Assembly (NCBI GenBank): GCA_035942035.1
Contig: DASZDK010000101.1
Span: forward strand, 1-30,890
Source of the DNA: JAHWJR01 sp035942035
GTDB taxonomy: Bacteria > Actinomycetota > Acidimicrobiia > Acidimicrobiales > CADCSY01
Length of the DNA stretch: 30,890 nucleotides
Direction of reading: 5' to 3'
Below are positions 1 through 8,935 of the stretch, in pieces; the first letter of the stretch is position 1; the number at the start of each line of letters is the position of its first letter. A program made the translations under genes and the position numbers. Below the pieces are notes generated by a model that was not told the origin of the DNA, made no database searches, and saw only the letters and a program-made list of their open reading frames with translations.

Positions 1-1
1 A

Positions 2-358
2 ACCGCTCGCACGGCTACCGACGTCATGAGTGGCGTGGTCAGCGGTGGCACCGCCACCGCCGCCCGGTTCCCCGACGGCCGGTCCGCCGCCGGCAAGACC
101 GGCACCACCTCCGACTACAGCGACGCATGGTTCGCCGGCTACGTCCCCCAGTTGGCCACCGCGGTGTGGATGGGTTCCCCCGAAGGCAACGTCCCCATGC
201 GCGACGTCGGCGGCATCCGGGTGACCGGCGGCTCCTACCCGGCGCAGATCTGGCAGGCGTTCATGGGCCCGGCTCTGGCCGGCGAGCCCATCGTGCCGTT
301 CCCGCCCCCGCCTCCTGAGGGCCGAGTGGAGCTCCTCCGCCTACCGGGCGAGGGGTAG
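2..358 (+). CDS. Penicillin-binding protein, C-terminal end (partial)
   Basis: This is the 3' end of a peptidoglycan transpeptidase gene; the 5' part lies outside the window, and the frame is open from base 2. The visible 118 residues contain the third transpeptidase motif, KTG, within GKTGTT, followed by the usual DAWFAGYVP and AVWMG strands that end the penicillin-binding domain. After the fold comes a short Pro-rich tail (VPFPPPPPEG) and the stop at 356-358. In class A enzymes (glycosyltransferase plus transpeptidase), sequence of the type 'TGG.YPA.IWQAFM' follows the KTG strand, as it does here, so a bifunctional PBP1-type enzyme is more likely than class B. The SxxK and SxN motifs cannot be seen. 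The protein would act outside the membrane, cross-linking cell wall peptides. Confidence 0.9.
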   Translation, partial: TARTATDVMSGVVSGGTATAARFPDGRSAAGKTGTTSDYSDAWFAGYVPQLATAVWMGSPEGNVPMRDVGGIRVTGGSYPAQIWQAFMGPALAGEPIVPFPPPPPEGRVELLRLPGEG

Positions 359-567
359 GGGCGGCGAACCCAGTAGCGGTGACCGGTGGGACATGGGCTC
401 GCGCTTCTGGGCATCGCTCAATTGGCGCCCGTGGTCAGTCGTCGCGCCGAGCTCGTACGGGGCTCAGGTGATGAGGCGAGGCGCTGGTAAGCCTGCCGGT
501 CGAGGTCTCGCTCATGGCAACCGAGCGCGCAAACCGCCACGGCAACCTCGGCGGCAACCAGCGGGGG

Positions 568-852
568 TCAGCGGCTGACCAACCGGAGCGCGGCCCCGCG
601 GTCGTCGGCCGCCTGGCGGAGTGGCGGGTTGTCGTCCCCAGTCGCCAAGCAGATCTCCGCCCCCAGGTGTTCGGCCGCGGCAAGTGCCTCGAGCGAGAGC
701 AGGTTGAGGCGCGAGCCGCTCGCCACCAGATCGGCCATGTGCAAGCCGAGGGTCCGCAGCGACGTCAGTCCGATCGACGGCGGCAGCTCGATGACCGAGC
801 GCACGACCTCGCTTGCGACGTGGGCGTCGACGTTGCCGAGGGACTTCGACAT
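568..852 (-). CDS. Short PIN-domain-like protein, possibly truncated
   Basis: The 94-residue frame begins at ATG 852 (MSKSLGN) and ends 209 bases from the penicillin-binding protein gene. Its second half (LNLLSLEALAAAEHLGAEI, then LATGDD and a helix) resembles the last alpha-beta-alpha unit of a PIN ribonuclease domain, the fold of VapC toxins. The usual N-terminal strand with the first catalytic Asp (VDAS-like) is missing, and the acidic position in the 'YDA.YVA.A' helix is Glu. The full domain is about 130 residues, so this is either a truncated remnant or a divergent non-catalytic relative. The same frame stays open upstream but runs through a tRNA gene, so a longer protein is unlikely. 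No antitoxin gene is visible. It lies just beyond the 3' end of tRNA-Ala. The family assignment comes from pattern resemblance only. Confidence 0.4.
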   Translation of the reverse strand: MSKSLGNVDAHVASEVVRSVIELPPSIGLTSLRTLGLHMADLVASGSRLNLLSLEALAAAEHLGAEICLATGDDNPPLRQAADDRGAALRLVSR

Positions 853-973
853 GGCGCCGGTCACGGTCTGATCTCGGAGCGCTCGGCAGAGGCGGTGGTA
901 CCTGCCCAGCAGGTCGGCGGCGCTACCCGTGGCAGCGGGAGAGAAAAGGGGCCTGGCCAGCGCCGTTGTGCGG

Positions 974-1046
974 TGGAGGTGAGCGGATTCGAACCGCCGA
1001 CTTCTACGTTGCGAACGTAGCGCTCTGCCAACTGAGCTACACCCCC
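974..1046 (-). tRNA. tRNA-Ala (anticodon CGC)
   Basis: On the minus strand a 73-base cloverleaf can be drawn. The acceptor stem GGGGGTG pairs with CACCTCC and includes the G3:U70 wobble pair that identifies alanine tRNA. The D arm is GCTCAGTTGGCAGAGC. The anticodon stem CTACG/CGTAG holds loop TTCGCAA with anticodon CGC, reading GCG codons. The T arm is GGCGGTTCGAATCCGC-like. The discriminator base is A and CCA is not encoded (CCG follows). It lies 15 bases downstream of the DUF3500 gene on the same strand. Confidence 0.97.
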
Positions 1047-1060
1047 GCGGGGTGCTCATG

Positions 1061-2008
<948 letters not shown>

Positions 2009-2063
2009 GGTCGCCGGGCCCCAGGAGGCGCCGGCCCGCTGCCGTCGCCCTGTGGCCGACGGC

Positions 2064-2612
2064 TCAGTTGGCCGAGCGACGCAGCAGCAGTGCCGGCTGG
2101 GGAGTGATCACGCCCGGGAGGAAGCGGACCTTGAGCTCGCGCTCGGCGGCGACGTTGCGGGCCCGGACGAGCAGGGCGACGTAACCGGCGAACAGCAAGT
2201 CGACCACCACGTGGAGCAGGAGCACCATCCGCAGCGAAGGGATGAGGCCCAGCACGAACGTGGCGCCCATGGCGACGAGGAGCCCGCAGAAGACGTCCCG
2301 CCGACGCTTGCGGACCAGCGCCCGGCTCCGGACGTGGCCGGGGCGAGGAGCGGCCGGGCGGGGGCCCCGGCGGGCCTCGGGCGCCACCTGGCGACCACGG
2401 GCGGAGCCGTTGCCGGTGACCCGGGGCCCGGACACGGGGCGCAGCTGGGTCACCGACCGCGAGGCGGCGGGGGTGGTGCGCTCGAGCACGGACAGCTGGT
2501 GACGGAAGTTGCCGATCGAGTCGCTGGAACGCTCCGCCCGCGCCCGGAAGAGCTGCGGGAGCAGGAACACCGCCCAGACGATGGCAAGGATGACCAGAAC
2601 CACCAGTGACAC
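2064..2612 (-). CDS. Membrane protein resembling divisome protein SepX/GlpR
   Basis: The 182-residue protein has an N-terminal membrane helix (about residues 2-20, MSLVVLVILAIVWAVFLLP), then a basic, Pro/Arg-rich disordered cytoplasmic stretch (about 25-105), and two helices close to the C-terminus (about 108-125 and 128-147) ending in a short basic tail. This order, the 'W..FLLP.L.R.R.E' motif after the first helix, and its place downstream of galU and glp match the actinobacterial SepX (Streptomyces) and GlpR (Corynebacterium; Rv0996-type) proteins. Those proteins work at the division site and tether the gephyrin-like Glp to the membrane. The start is GTG 2612, preceded by a GAGGG ribosome site at 2618-2622 and a TACGGT -10 box at 2638-2643. 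The assignment rests on architecture and context, because this family is poorly conserved in sequence. Confidence 0.65.
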   Translation of the reverse strand: MSLVVLVILAIVWAVFLLPQLFRARAERSSDSIGNFRHQLSVLERTTPAASRSVTQLRPVSGPRVTGNGSARGRQVAPEARRGPRPAAPRPGHVRSRALVRKRRRDVFCGLLVAMGATFVLGLIPSLRMVLLLHVVVDLLFAGYVALLVRARNVAAERELKVRFLPGVITPQPALLLRRSAN

Positions 2613-2637
2613 GCTCCGCCCTCTGCTTTCTTCATTG

Positions 2638-2643
2638 ACCGTA
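2638..2643 (-). promoter_or_regulatory. -10 box upstream of the SepX/GlpR-like gene
   Basis: TACGGT fits the actinobacterial TANNNT -10 consensus and lies 25 bases before GTG 2612. That leaves a short leader carrying the GAGGG ribosome site. It lies in the 137-base gap after moaC, so the SepX-like gene can be transcribed separately. No clear -35 is visible. Confidence 0.4.
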
Positions 2644-2749
2644 CCCGGACCGTTCCGGCTCCGGGTGGATGCTGTGAGTGCCGCCCCCCGATGACGTCGC
2701 GCTGCGGTTCTACTACGGCGACCGGCGGGTCACAACCCCGAGAACGGCT

Positions 2750-3256
2750 TCAGGCGTCGGAGCCCGGCCCGTCGGGCTCTGGTGGTCGGCGGTAGACACC
2801 CGAGCGACCACCGGTCTTCTCCCACAGCGTGAGGTCGCCGATGGTCATGCTGCGGTCGGCCGACTTGCACATGTCGTAGATGGTCAACGCCGCCACGGAG
2901 CAGGCGGTGAGCGCCTCCATCTCGACCCCGGTCCGGTCGACGGTCTCCACCTGGGCCTCGATCTCGATCCAGGCGTCGTCGATGGTGAAGTTGACGAACA
3001 CCGACCCCACCAGCAGCGGGTGGCACAAGGGAATGAGGTCAGCCGTGCGCTTGGCCGCCTGGATCCCCGCCACCCGGGCCACCGCCAACACGTCGCCCTT
3101 GCTCACCGCTCCCCGGGCCACGAGGCTCGCCGTCTCGGGCTGCATGAACACCCGGCAGCGGGCCAGAGCCCGACGCTGGCTCGCCTCCTTGGGGCTGACG
3201 TCGACCATGCGGGCACGGCCCAAGGGATCAAGATGCGTCAGCTCCCGCCCAGACAC
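2750..3256 (-). CDS. moaC: Cyclic pyranopterin monophosphate synthase MoaC
   Basis: MoaC converts the MoaA product, 3',8-cyclo-7,8-dihydro-GTP, to cyclic pyranopterin monophosphate in molybdenum cofactor synthesis. The protein starts LTHLDPLGRARMVDVS, which is the family N-terminus. It has LIPLCHPL around the middle, then VEMEALTACSVAALTIYDMCK, the conserved helix with the active-site region, and ends in the usual KTGGRSG. At about 168 residues it has the normal length. GTG 3256 is preferred because it yields the family N-terminus and a TACACT -10 box lies exactly 7 bases upstream, implying a leaderless message. An upstream ATG at 3298 would add 14 unconserved residues. It follows moaA on the same strand after a 74-base gap. 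Confidence 0.95.
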   Translation of the reverse strand: MSGRELTHLDPLGRARMVDVSPKEASQRRALARCRVFMQPETASLVARGAVSKGDVLAVARVAGIQAAKRTADLIPLCHPLLVGSVFVNFTIDDAWIEIEAQVETVDRTGVEMEALTACSVAALTIYDMCKSADRSMTIGDLTLWEKTGGRSGVYRRPPEPDGPGSDA

Positions 3257-3263
3257 GCCGCGA

Positions 3264-3269
3264 AGTGTA
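3264..3269 (-). promoter_or_regulatory. -10 box of an apparently leaderless moaC promoter
   Basis: TACACT on the minus strand is a good TANNNT -10 box. Its last base is followed by 7 bases and then GTG 3256, so transcription would begin at the start codon. No ribosome site is present. It would allow moaC to be transcribed apart from moaA. Confidence 0.5.
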
Positions 3270-3330
3270 GGCGCGCCCGCCACCCTGCTCGCCGACACCG
3301 GAGGGCAGCGCTGCCGATCGGCGGACGGCC

Positions 3331-4314
<984 letters not shown>

Positions 4315-4319
4315 CCGGA

Positions 4320-5549
4320 TCAGCCTACGGCGCCTCCGCCGAGCAGCATGGCGTCCACCACGTCGCCCACCTGGGCGCCCTCGCCATCGGCCAGCACGGC
4401 CAGGGCGTTGGCGGCGGCCATGGCTCGCAGCTGGTGGGAGCCCTGCCCTCCCGCCGAGCGCACCCGGTAACGACCGTCGTCGCCCATCGAGGCGATCACC
4501 CGCACGAAGTGCGTCTTGCCGTCGGGCCGCCGGCGAAGCGCCTCCCCGGCAACCGCCGGGACAGCGGGGCGGTCGGCCACCGCCGCCGGGAAGCCCATCA
4601 TCCGGCGCAGGGCCGGACGGGCGAACAGCTCGAAGCTGACCATCGACGACACCGGGTTGCCCGGCAGGCCGAACACCGGGGTGCGGCCCACCGTGCCGAA
4701 CGCCAGCGGCTTGGCCGGCTTGATCGCCACCTGCATCCAGCGCATGTCGCCGAGGCGGTCGAGGACCACCTTCACCAGGTCGAAGTCCCCCATGCTCACC
4801 CCGCCGCTGGTGACCACGGCGTCGCACGTCGCCACGCCGTGATGGAACGCCTCGGTGAGGGCGGCCTCGTCGTCGGCCACCAGGCCCAGGTCGACGGCCT
4901 CGCAGCCGGCCGCCGCCACCAGGGCCAGCAGGGTCGGGCGGTTGGAGTCGCGGATCTGACCGGGACGCAACGGCGCCGGCGGCTCCACCAGCTCGTCGCC
5001 GGTTGACAGGACGCCCACCCGCGCCCGGGGGAACACCGCCAGCTCGGCCACGCCCAGGCTGGCCAGCACCCCGAGCCGGCCGGGAGTGAGCACGTCGCCG
5101 GCGGCCAGGACCCGGTCCCCAGGGCGCAGGTCGTCGCCGGCCCGGCGCAGGGCGGTGCCTCCCGCCACCTCGCCGTCCACCTCCACCCGCCGGCCCTCGT
5201 CCGACACCACGGTGCGCTCGACCATCACCACGGCGTCGGCGCCGGCCGGCACCGGCGCACCGGTCATGATGCGCACGGCCTGACCAGGCCCCACCTCCAC
5301 GCCCGGCGCCTGGCCGGCGGCCAGGGTGCCCACCACCTCGAGGGTCACTGGCGCCCCGACCGTGTCGGCCGACCGCACCGCGAACCCGTCCATGGCGCTG
5401 TTGTCGAACGGGGGGACGCACGCGTCGGCGGTCACCGCCTCCGCCGCCGCCCGATCCAGGGCGCCGGCCAAGGCAACGGTCACCGGCTCCACGACCTGGC
5501 ACGACGCCAGGACGTGGTCCCGGGCCTCGTTCAGGGGGACCAGGGGCAT
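4320..5549 (-). CDS. glp: Gephyrin-like molybdotransferase Glp / MoeA
   Basis: The 409-residue protein belongs to the MoeA/gephyrin family, which inserts molybdate into adenylylated molybdopterin. It has the full domain order. The N-terminal part holds PFDNSAMDGFAVRS. A beta-barrel insertion follows (about 50-150). The molybdopterin-binding MogA-like domain shows STGDELVEP, GQIRDSNRPTLLAL, TSGGVSMGDFD and GLPGNPVS. A small C-terminal beta domain (about 330-409) closes it. The start ATG 5549 shares one base with the galU stop (TGATG). In corynebacteria the galU-linked member of this family is Glp, which has moved to a cell-division role with the membrane receptor GlpR. A GlpR-like gene lies three genes downstream here. 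With moaA and moaC also present, this copy may instead, or also, be the true cofactor enzyme. Confidence 0.93.
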   Translation of the reverse strand: MPLVPLNEARDHVLASCQVVEPVTVALAGALDRAAAEAVTADACVPPFDNSAMDGFAVRSADTVGAPVTLEVVGTLAAGQAPGVEVGPGQAVRIMTGAPVPAGADAVVMVERTVVSDEGRRVEVDGEVAGGTALRRAGDDLRPGDRVLAAGDVLTPGRLGVLASLGVAELAVFPRARVGVLSTGDELVEPPAPLRPGQIRDSNRPTLLALVAAAGCEAVDLGLVADDEAALTEAFHHGVATCDAVVTSGGVSMGDFDLVKVVLDRLGDMRWMQVAIKPAKPLAFGTVGRTPVFGLPGNPVSSMVSFELFARPALRRMMGFPAAVADRPAVPAVAGEALRRRPDGKTHFVRVIASMGDDGRYRVRSAGGQGSHQLRAMAAANALAVLADGEGAQVGDVVDAMLLGGGAVG

Positions 5550-6433
5550 CAGCCCAGCTGGTGGCGGGACACCACGTCGGCCAGGAAGGCACCGAACTCG
5601 GGGCCGAGATCGTCGCGGGCCAACGCCAGCTCCACCGTGGCCCGCAGGTAGTCGACGGGCGTGCCCACGTCGTAGCGACCCTTCTCGAACACCCAGCCGT
5701 ACACCGGCTCCGACTGGCCCAGCAGGGCGATGCCGTCGGTCAGCTGGATCTCGCCGCCCTTGCCCGGCTTCACCTGGTCCAGGGCGTCGAAGATGCCGGG
5801 AGGGAACACATAGCGACCCGTCACCGCCAGGTCGGACGGCGCCTCGTCGGGCTCGGGCTTCTCGACCACCTCGTGGATGCGCACCAGCCCCTCCTCGACC
5901 GGCTCGACCCGCGGGCAGCCGTAGGCGGAGATCTCCGCCGGCCGCACCCGCTTGAGGGCGACGACGGCTCCCCCTCGCTCGGAGTAGGTCTCGACCATCC
6001 CTCGTAGCACGGTGGCGCCGTCGGCCATGATCTCGTCGGGCAGCAGGACGGCGAAGGGCTCGTCCCGCACGTGGTCTCGGGCCACGGCCACGGCATGGCC
6101 CAACCCCAGCGGCTCGGACTGGCGGGCGTAGTGCATCCGCACCACCGAGGCCAGGGCCACCACCGCCTCGAGCGCCTCGGTCTTGCCCTTGCCCTCGAGG
6201 GCCGCCTCCAACTCGGGCATGCGGTCGAAGTGGTCCTCCATCGAGGACTTGCCCCGGCTGGTCACCACCATGACGTTGTCGATGCCGGCGGCCGCCGCCT
6301 CCTCGACCACGTACTGGATGGCCGGACGGTCCACCACGGTCAGCATCTCCTTGGGCTGAGCCTTGGTGGCGGGCAAGAAGCGGGTGCCGAGCCCGGCTGC
6401 GGGGATGACGGCCGTACGCACGCGTCGGTCCAT
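5549..6433 (-). CDS. galU: UTP-glucose-1-phosphate uridylyltransferase GalU
   Basis: GalU makes UDP-glucose from UTP and glucose-1-phosphate, feeding cell wall, capsule and glycolipid synthesis. The N-terminus carries the nucleotide-binding signature AVIPAAGLGTRFLPATKAQPKEML, split across the first 30 residues. PAIQYVVEEA and the central 'GLGHAVAVARDHV' block follow, and a typical VEKP motif stands near residue 195. At 294 residues the length is normal. The start ATG 6433 is preceded by GGAGG about 9 bases upstream. It heads the galU-glp-moaA set, and its stop overlaps the glp start by one base. Confidence 0.96.
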   Translation of the reverse strand: MDRRVRTAVIPAAGLGTRFLPATKAQPKEMLTVVDRPAIQYVVEEAAAAGIDNVMVVTSRGKSSMEDHFDRMPELEAALEGKGKTEALEAVVALASVVRMHYARQSEPLGLGHAVAVARDHVRDEPFAVLLPDEIMADGATVLRGMVETYSERGGAVVALKRVRPAEISAYGCPRVEPVEEGLVRIHEVVEKPEPDEAPSDLAVTGRYVFPPGIFDALDQVKPGKGGEIQLTDGIALLGQSEPVYGWVFEKGRYDVGTPVDYLRATVELALARDDLGPEFGAFLADVVSRHQLG

Positions 6434-6435
6434 GT

Positions 6436-7734
6436 TCAGGTGCCTCCGATGTCGCGGTCGAGGTGCGCACCGGGCTCGTGCCCAGCCACGCAGACCCGAT
6501 TCTTGCCGGCTCGCTTCGCCTCGTACATCGCTGCGTCGGCGGCGCCGATCAGGGCCCGCACGGTGGTGCCGTGCTCGGGGTGGCAGGCCACCCCCAATGA
6601 CAGGGTGACGGTCACCTCACCGGCCTCGGTGACGACGGGCCGGGAGCACACCGCCGAGCGAACCTTCTCGGCCACCTCCACGGCGCCGGCCAGGTCGGTT
6701 CGGGGCAGGAGCAGGAGGAACTCCTCGCCGCCGTAGCGGGCCACCAGGTCGACCTGGCGGGTGGAGCCGGCCAGGCGCCCGGCCACCTCGACCAGCAGGG
6801 CGTCGCCGACTTGGTGCCCGAACCGGTTGTTGACCTCGTTGAACCCGTCGAGGTCGCACATGACCAGGGCGAACTGCTCCCCGAAGCGGGCCGCCCGGTC
6901 GAGCTCCTCGGAGCAGCGCAGGTCGAGGTGCCGGCGGTTCCACAGCCCGGTGAGGCCGTCAGTGACGGCCAGGCGGCGGGCCTCCTCGTGGAGGAAGGTG
7001 CGGTCGATGGACGTTTGCGCCTGGCGGGCGAAGTCGGCGACGTCCTCCAGATCGTCGGGACCGAACGGCTGGGTGCGCCCGTAGAGGCCGAGCACGCCGA
7101 AGAGGTGGCCGCCGGCGTAGAGAGGGACGGCGAGGGCGGTGCCGCCGTCGGGCTCGGGCGGAACGGGCGCCGCCGGGCCCGGGGGCCAGCGGGCGGCCTG
7201 CCCGTGCTCGGCCACCCAGCCGACCAGGCCCTCGCCTCGCTCGAGACGCTGCTCGAGCACCCCCGGCGCTCCTCTCGCCACCTTGGCCACGGTGCGGTTG
7301 CCGGCGTCGGCGAAGAACACGGCGGCCTCGGCACCGAGGATGGCCTGGGTGCTCTCCACCAGCACGTCCACCAGCGCCCGGCGGTCGTCGGACGCCTCCA
7401 GCACCTGGCCCAGCCGGGCCAAGGCCCGGCGAAACTCCGCCCGGCTGCGCTCCAGCTCGTCGACGTAGCCACCGACCTGGCGGGCCACCCGCCAGGTGAC
7501 CAGGGCCACGAGGCCGGCGGCGACGGTGGCGGCCGCCAACCCCGGCCACCAGGCACGGTGGAGGCCGCCGGCCAGTGCCGCGAACAGCGACGCCGCCGGC
7601 ACCACGACCAGGGCTGCCGCCACGAGCCGGAGGCGCGCCCAGATGCTCAGGGCACGGGTCGGCGCCGGGGCAGGGCGGCCTGGGCCTCGGGTCCCACGAC
7701 GACCATGGTACGAGCGGGGGGTCGACCGGTACAC
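6436..7734 (-). CDS. Membrane GAF-GGDEF protein (probable diguanylate cyclase)
   Basis: This probable diguanylate cyclase makes the second messenger c-di-GMP from two GTP. Two membrane helices near the N-terminus (about residues 38-85) are followed by a short coiled region (ELERSRAEFRRALARLGQ). A GAF-like sensory domain comes next (about 105-245, ending GVLGLYGRTQPF). The GGDEF domain includes DGLTGLWNRRHLD, the active-site GGEEF at about 335-339, and an inhibitory RxxD site (RQVD) five residues before it. All catalytic features are present, so activity and product inhibition are expected. GTG 7734 was chosen because it leaves a basic cytoplasmic tail before the first helix. GTG 7623 is a shorter alternative that begins in the helix. 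The gene ends 2 bases from galU, so co-transcription is likely. Confidence 0.88.
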   Translation of the reverse strand: MYRSTPRSYHGRRGTRGPGRPAPAPTRALSIWARLRLVAAALVVVPAASLFAALAGGLHRAWWPGLAAATVAAGLVALVTWRVARQVGGYVDELERSRAEFRRALARLGQVLEASDDRRALVDVLVESTQAILGAEAAVFFADAGNRTVAKVARGAPGVLEQRLERGEGLVGWVAEHGQAARWPPGPAAPVPPEPDGGTALAVPLYAGGHLFGVLGLYGRTQPFGPDDLEDVADFARQAQTSIDRTFLHEEARRLAVTDGLTGLWNRRHLDLRCSEELDRAARFGEQFALVMCDLDGFNEVNNRFGHQVGDALLVEVAGRLAGSTRQVDLVARYGGEEFLLLLPRTDLAGAVEVAEKVRSAVCSRPVVTEAGEVTVTLSLGVACHPEHGTTVRALIGAADAAMYEAKRAGKNRVCVAGHEPGAHLDRDIGGT

Positions 7735-7735
7735 T
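7730..7735 (+). promoter_or_regulatory. Possible -10 box upstream of the FmdB-like gene
   Basis: TACACT (TANNNT) lies about 52 bases before the TTG start at 7788 and overlaps the proposed start of the divergent GGDEF gene. No recognisable -35 is seen. It is identical to the hexamer found before moaC. Confidence 0.3.
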
Positions 7736-7787
7736 GACCGCCGCCCGTACCCTGCCGGCGACCGGGCCGGCCTCCCCGAGGAGCACG

Positions 7788-8180
7788 TTGCCGACCTACG
7801 AGTACGCCTGCAGAAGTTGCGACGCACACCTCGAGATCGTGCAGCGGTTCGACGACCAGCCCCTCTCGACCTGCCCCTCGTGCGGCGGCGCCCTGCGCAA
7901 GGTGTTCGGCTCCATCGGCATCGCCTTCAAGGGCAGTGGCTTCTACAAGACCGACAACCGGTCGTCGGTCAAGAGCGAGAAGGGCGCCTCCTCGGAGAAG
8001 GGCGCCTCCTCGGAGAATGGCGGCTCGTCCGAGAAGGCCTCCTCCGAGAAGGGCGGCTCCGACAGCAAGGGCGACAGCTCCACCACCGCCGCCAAGGAGG
8101 CGTCGAGTTCGAAGAGGTCGGGTGACACGGCGGCATCGTCCGCTCCCGCCAAGAGCGACTCCTCGGCCAAGAGCGCCTGA
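7788..8180 (+). CDS. FmdB-type zinc ribbon protein with low-complexity tail
   Basis: The N-terminus PTYEYACRSCDAHLEIVQ and the second CPSCGG knuckle form the FmdB-type zinc ribbon, named from formamidase and methylamide regulators. Its molecular role is not settled. The start is TTG 7788: it gives the conserved (M)PTYEY beginning and has a GAGGAG ribosome site a few bases upstream, and no ATG or GTG would do so. The ribbon ends at about residue 45, followed by the usual GSGFYKTD motif. From about residue 60 to 130 the protein is almost only Ser, Lys, Glu, Gly and Ala, encoded partly by imperfect 18-base tandem repeats. The tail is predicted to be disordered. Confidence 0.88.
   Translation: MPTYEYACRSCDAHLEIVQRFDDQPLSTCPSCGGALRKVFGSIGIAFKGSGFYKTDNRSSVKSEKGASSEKGASSENGGSSEKASSEKGGSDSKGDSSTTAAKEASSSKRSGDTAASSAPAKSDSSAKSA
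7966..8070 (+). repeat. Imperfect 18-base tandem repeats inside the FmdB-like gene
   Basis: The unit GAGAAGGGCGCCTCCTCG recurs with small changes and one degenerate copy, encoding repeats of the type EKGASS. It explains the low-complexity tail and is a place where copy number could change by slippage. Confidence 0.65.
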
Positions 8181-8275
8181 GGGCGCCCTCCTGGGCCTTC
8201 CCCTCGCTTCCAGCCGGGCATAGGCTGGCCGCCGGCGCTTCCCCCTGCGCAGCCCGTCCTGCCCGAGGAGCGCCC

Positions 8276-8935
8276 GTGTCCGCCCCGTCCCTGCCCCGTC
8301 CACCCCTGCGCGGCCCCACCCGGGCCCTGCGGCTCCCCCGCCGGCCCATCCCCTTCTGGTTGGCCGCCGTCGCCCTCGCCCTGGTCACCGGCCTCGCTGT
8401 CGCCCGCCTGGTGGGCCAGGCCTCCGCTGAGGCGGCCCGCTGGGGCGACGTCCGGCCCACTGCGGTGGCCACGGTCGACCTGGAGGCCGGCGCCACCGTC
8501 GGCCCGGGCGACGTGGAGATCGAGCATCGGCCCGCCGCCCTGGTGCCCGACGGCGCCCTGGACGGTGGCGCCGAGGGCCGGGTGGTCACCGCCACCGTCC
8601 ATCGGGGGGAGCCGGTGCTGGCCGCCCGCCTGGCTCCCGCCGGGCTGTCGCCGACCGCAGCCGTGCTGCCGGCGGGCACCGTCGGCATCGCCGTGCCCGC
8701 CGGGCCCGGGGCGTTGCCCCTCCAGACCGGCGACGTGGTGGAGGCCCTCGTCACCGTCGACCCCACCGCCGCCGGCGGTGGGGAGCCCACCTTCGCCGTG
8801 GCCCGATCCGCCCTGGTGGTGCACGTCGGTGACGAGGCGGTGACCCTGGCCGTCGACCGGGGTGACGCCGACCGGCTGGCCTTCGCCCTCACCGCCGGCG
8901 TGGTGACGCTGGTGCTCAGCCCCGGAAGCCGCTGA
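8276..8935 (+). CDS. SAF-domain membrane-anchored protein (CpaB-like)
   Basis: The 219-residue protein starts with a basic segment, then a single membrane helix (about residues 27-48, FWLAAVALALVTGLAVARLV). A SAF domain follows: TAVATVDLEAGATVGPGDVE, then a 'GRVVTATVHRGEPVLAARL' block. The C-terminal part is beta-rich. This is the arrangement seen in CpaB/RcpC proteins of Flp pili and in stand-alone actinobacterial SAF proteins. No pilus genes are nearby, so a pilus role is not supported. GTG 8276 has GAGGAG about 6 bases upstream and is the only reasonable start. The last 20 bases overlap the convergent uppP gene. Confidence 0.8.
   Translation: MSAPSLPRPPLRGPTRALRLPRRPIPFWLAAVALALVTGLAVARLVGQASAEAARWGDVRPTAVATVDLEAGATVGPGDVEIEHRPAALVPDGALDGGAEGRVVTATVHRGEPVLAARLAPAGLSPTAAVLPAGTVGIAVPAGPGALPLQTGDVVEALVTVDPTAAGGGEPTFAVARSALVVHVGDEAVTLAVDRGDADRLAFALTAGVVTLVLSPGSR

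Noticed and set aside
359..567. Gap between the penicillin-binding protein gene and the PIN-like frame
   Set aside because: Small open frames on both strands lack ribosome sites and recognisable protein patterns. I see no RNA gene or terminator with a T-run.
940..973. Possible terminator after tRNA-Ala (CTGGCCAG then CCCCTTTT on the minus strand)
   Set aside because: The symmetrical part has no loop and the T-run is only four bases, too weak to call.
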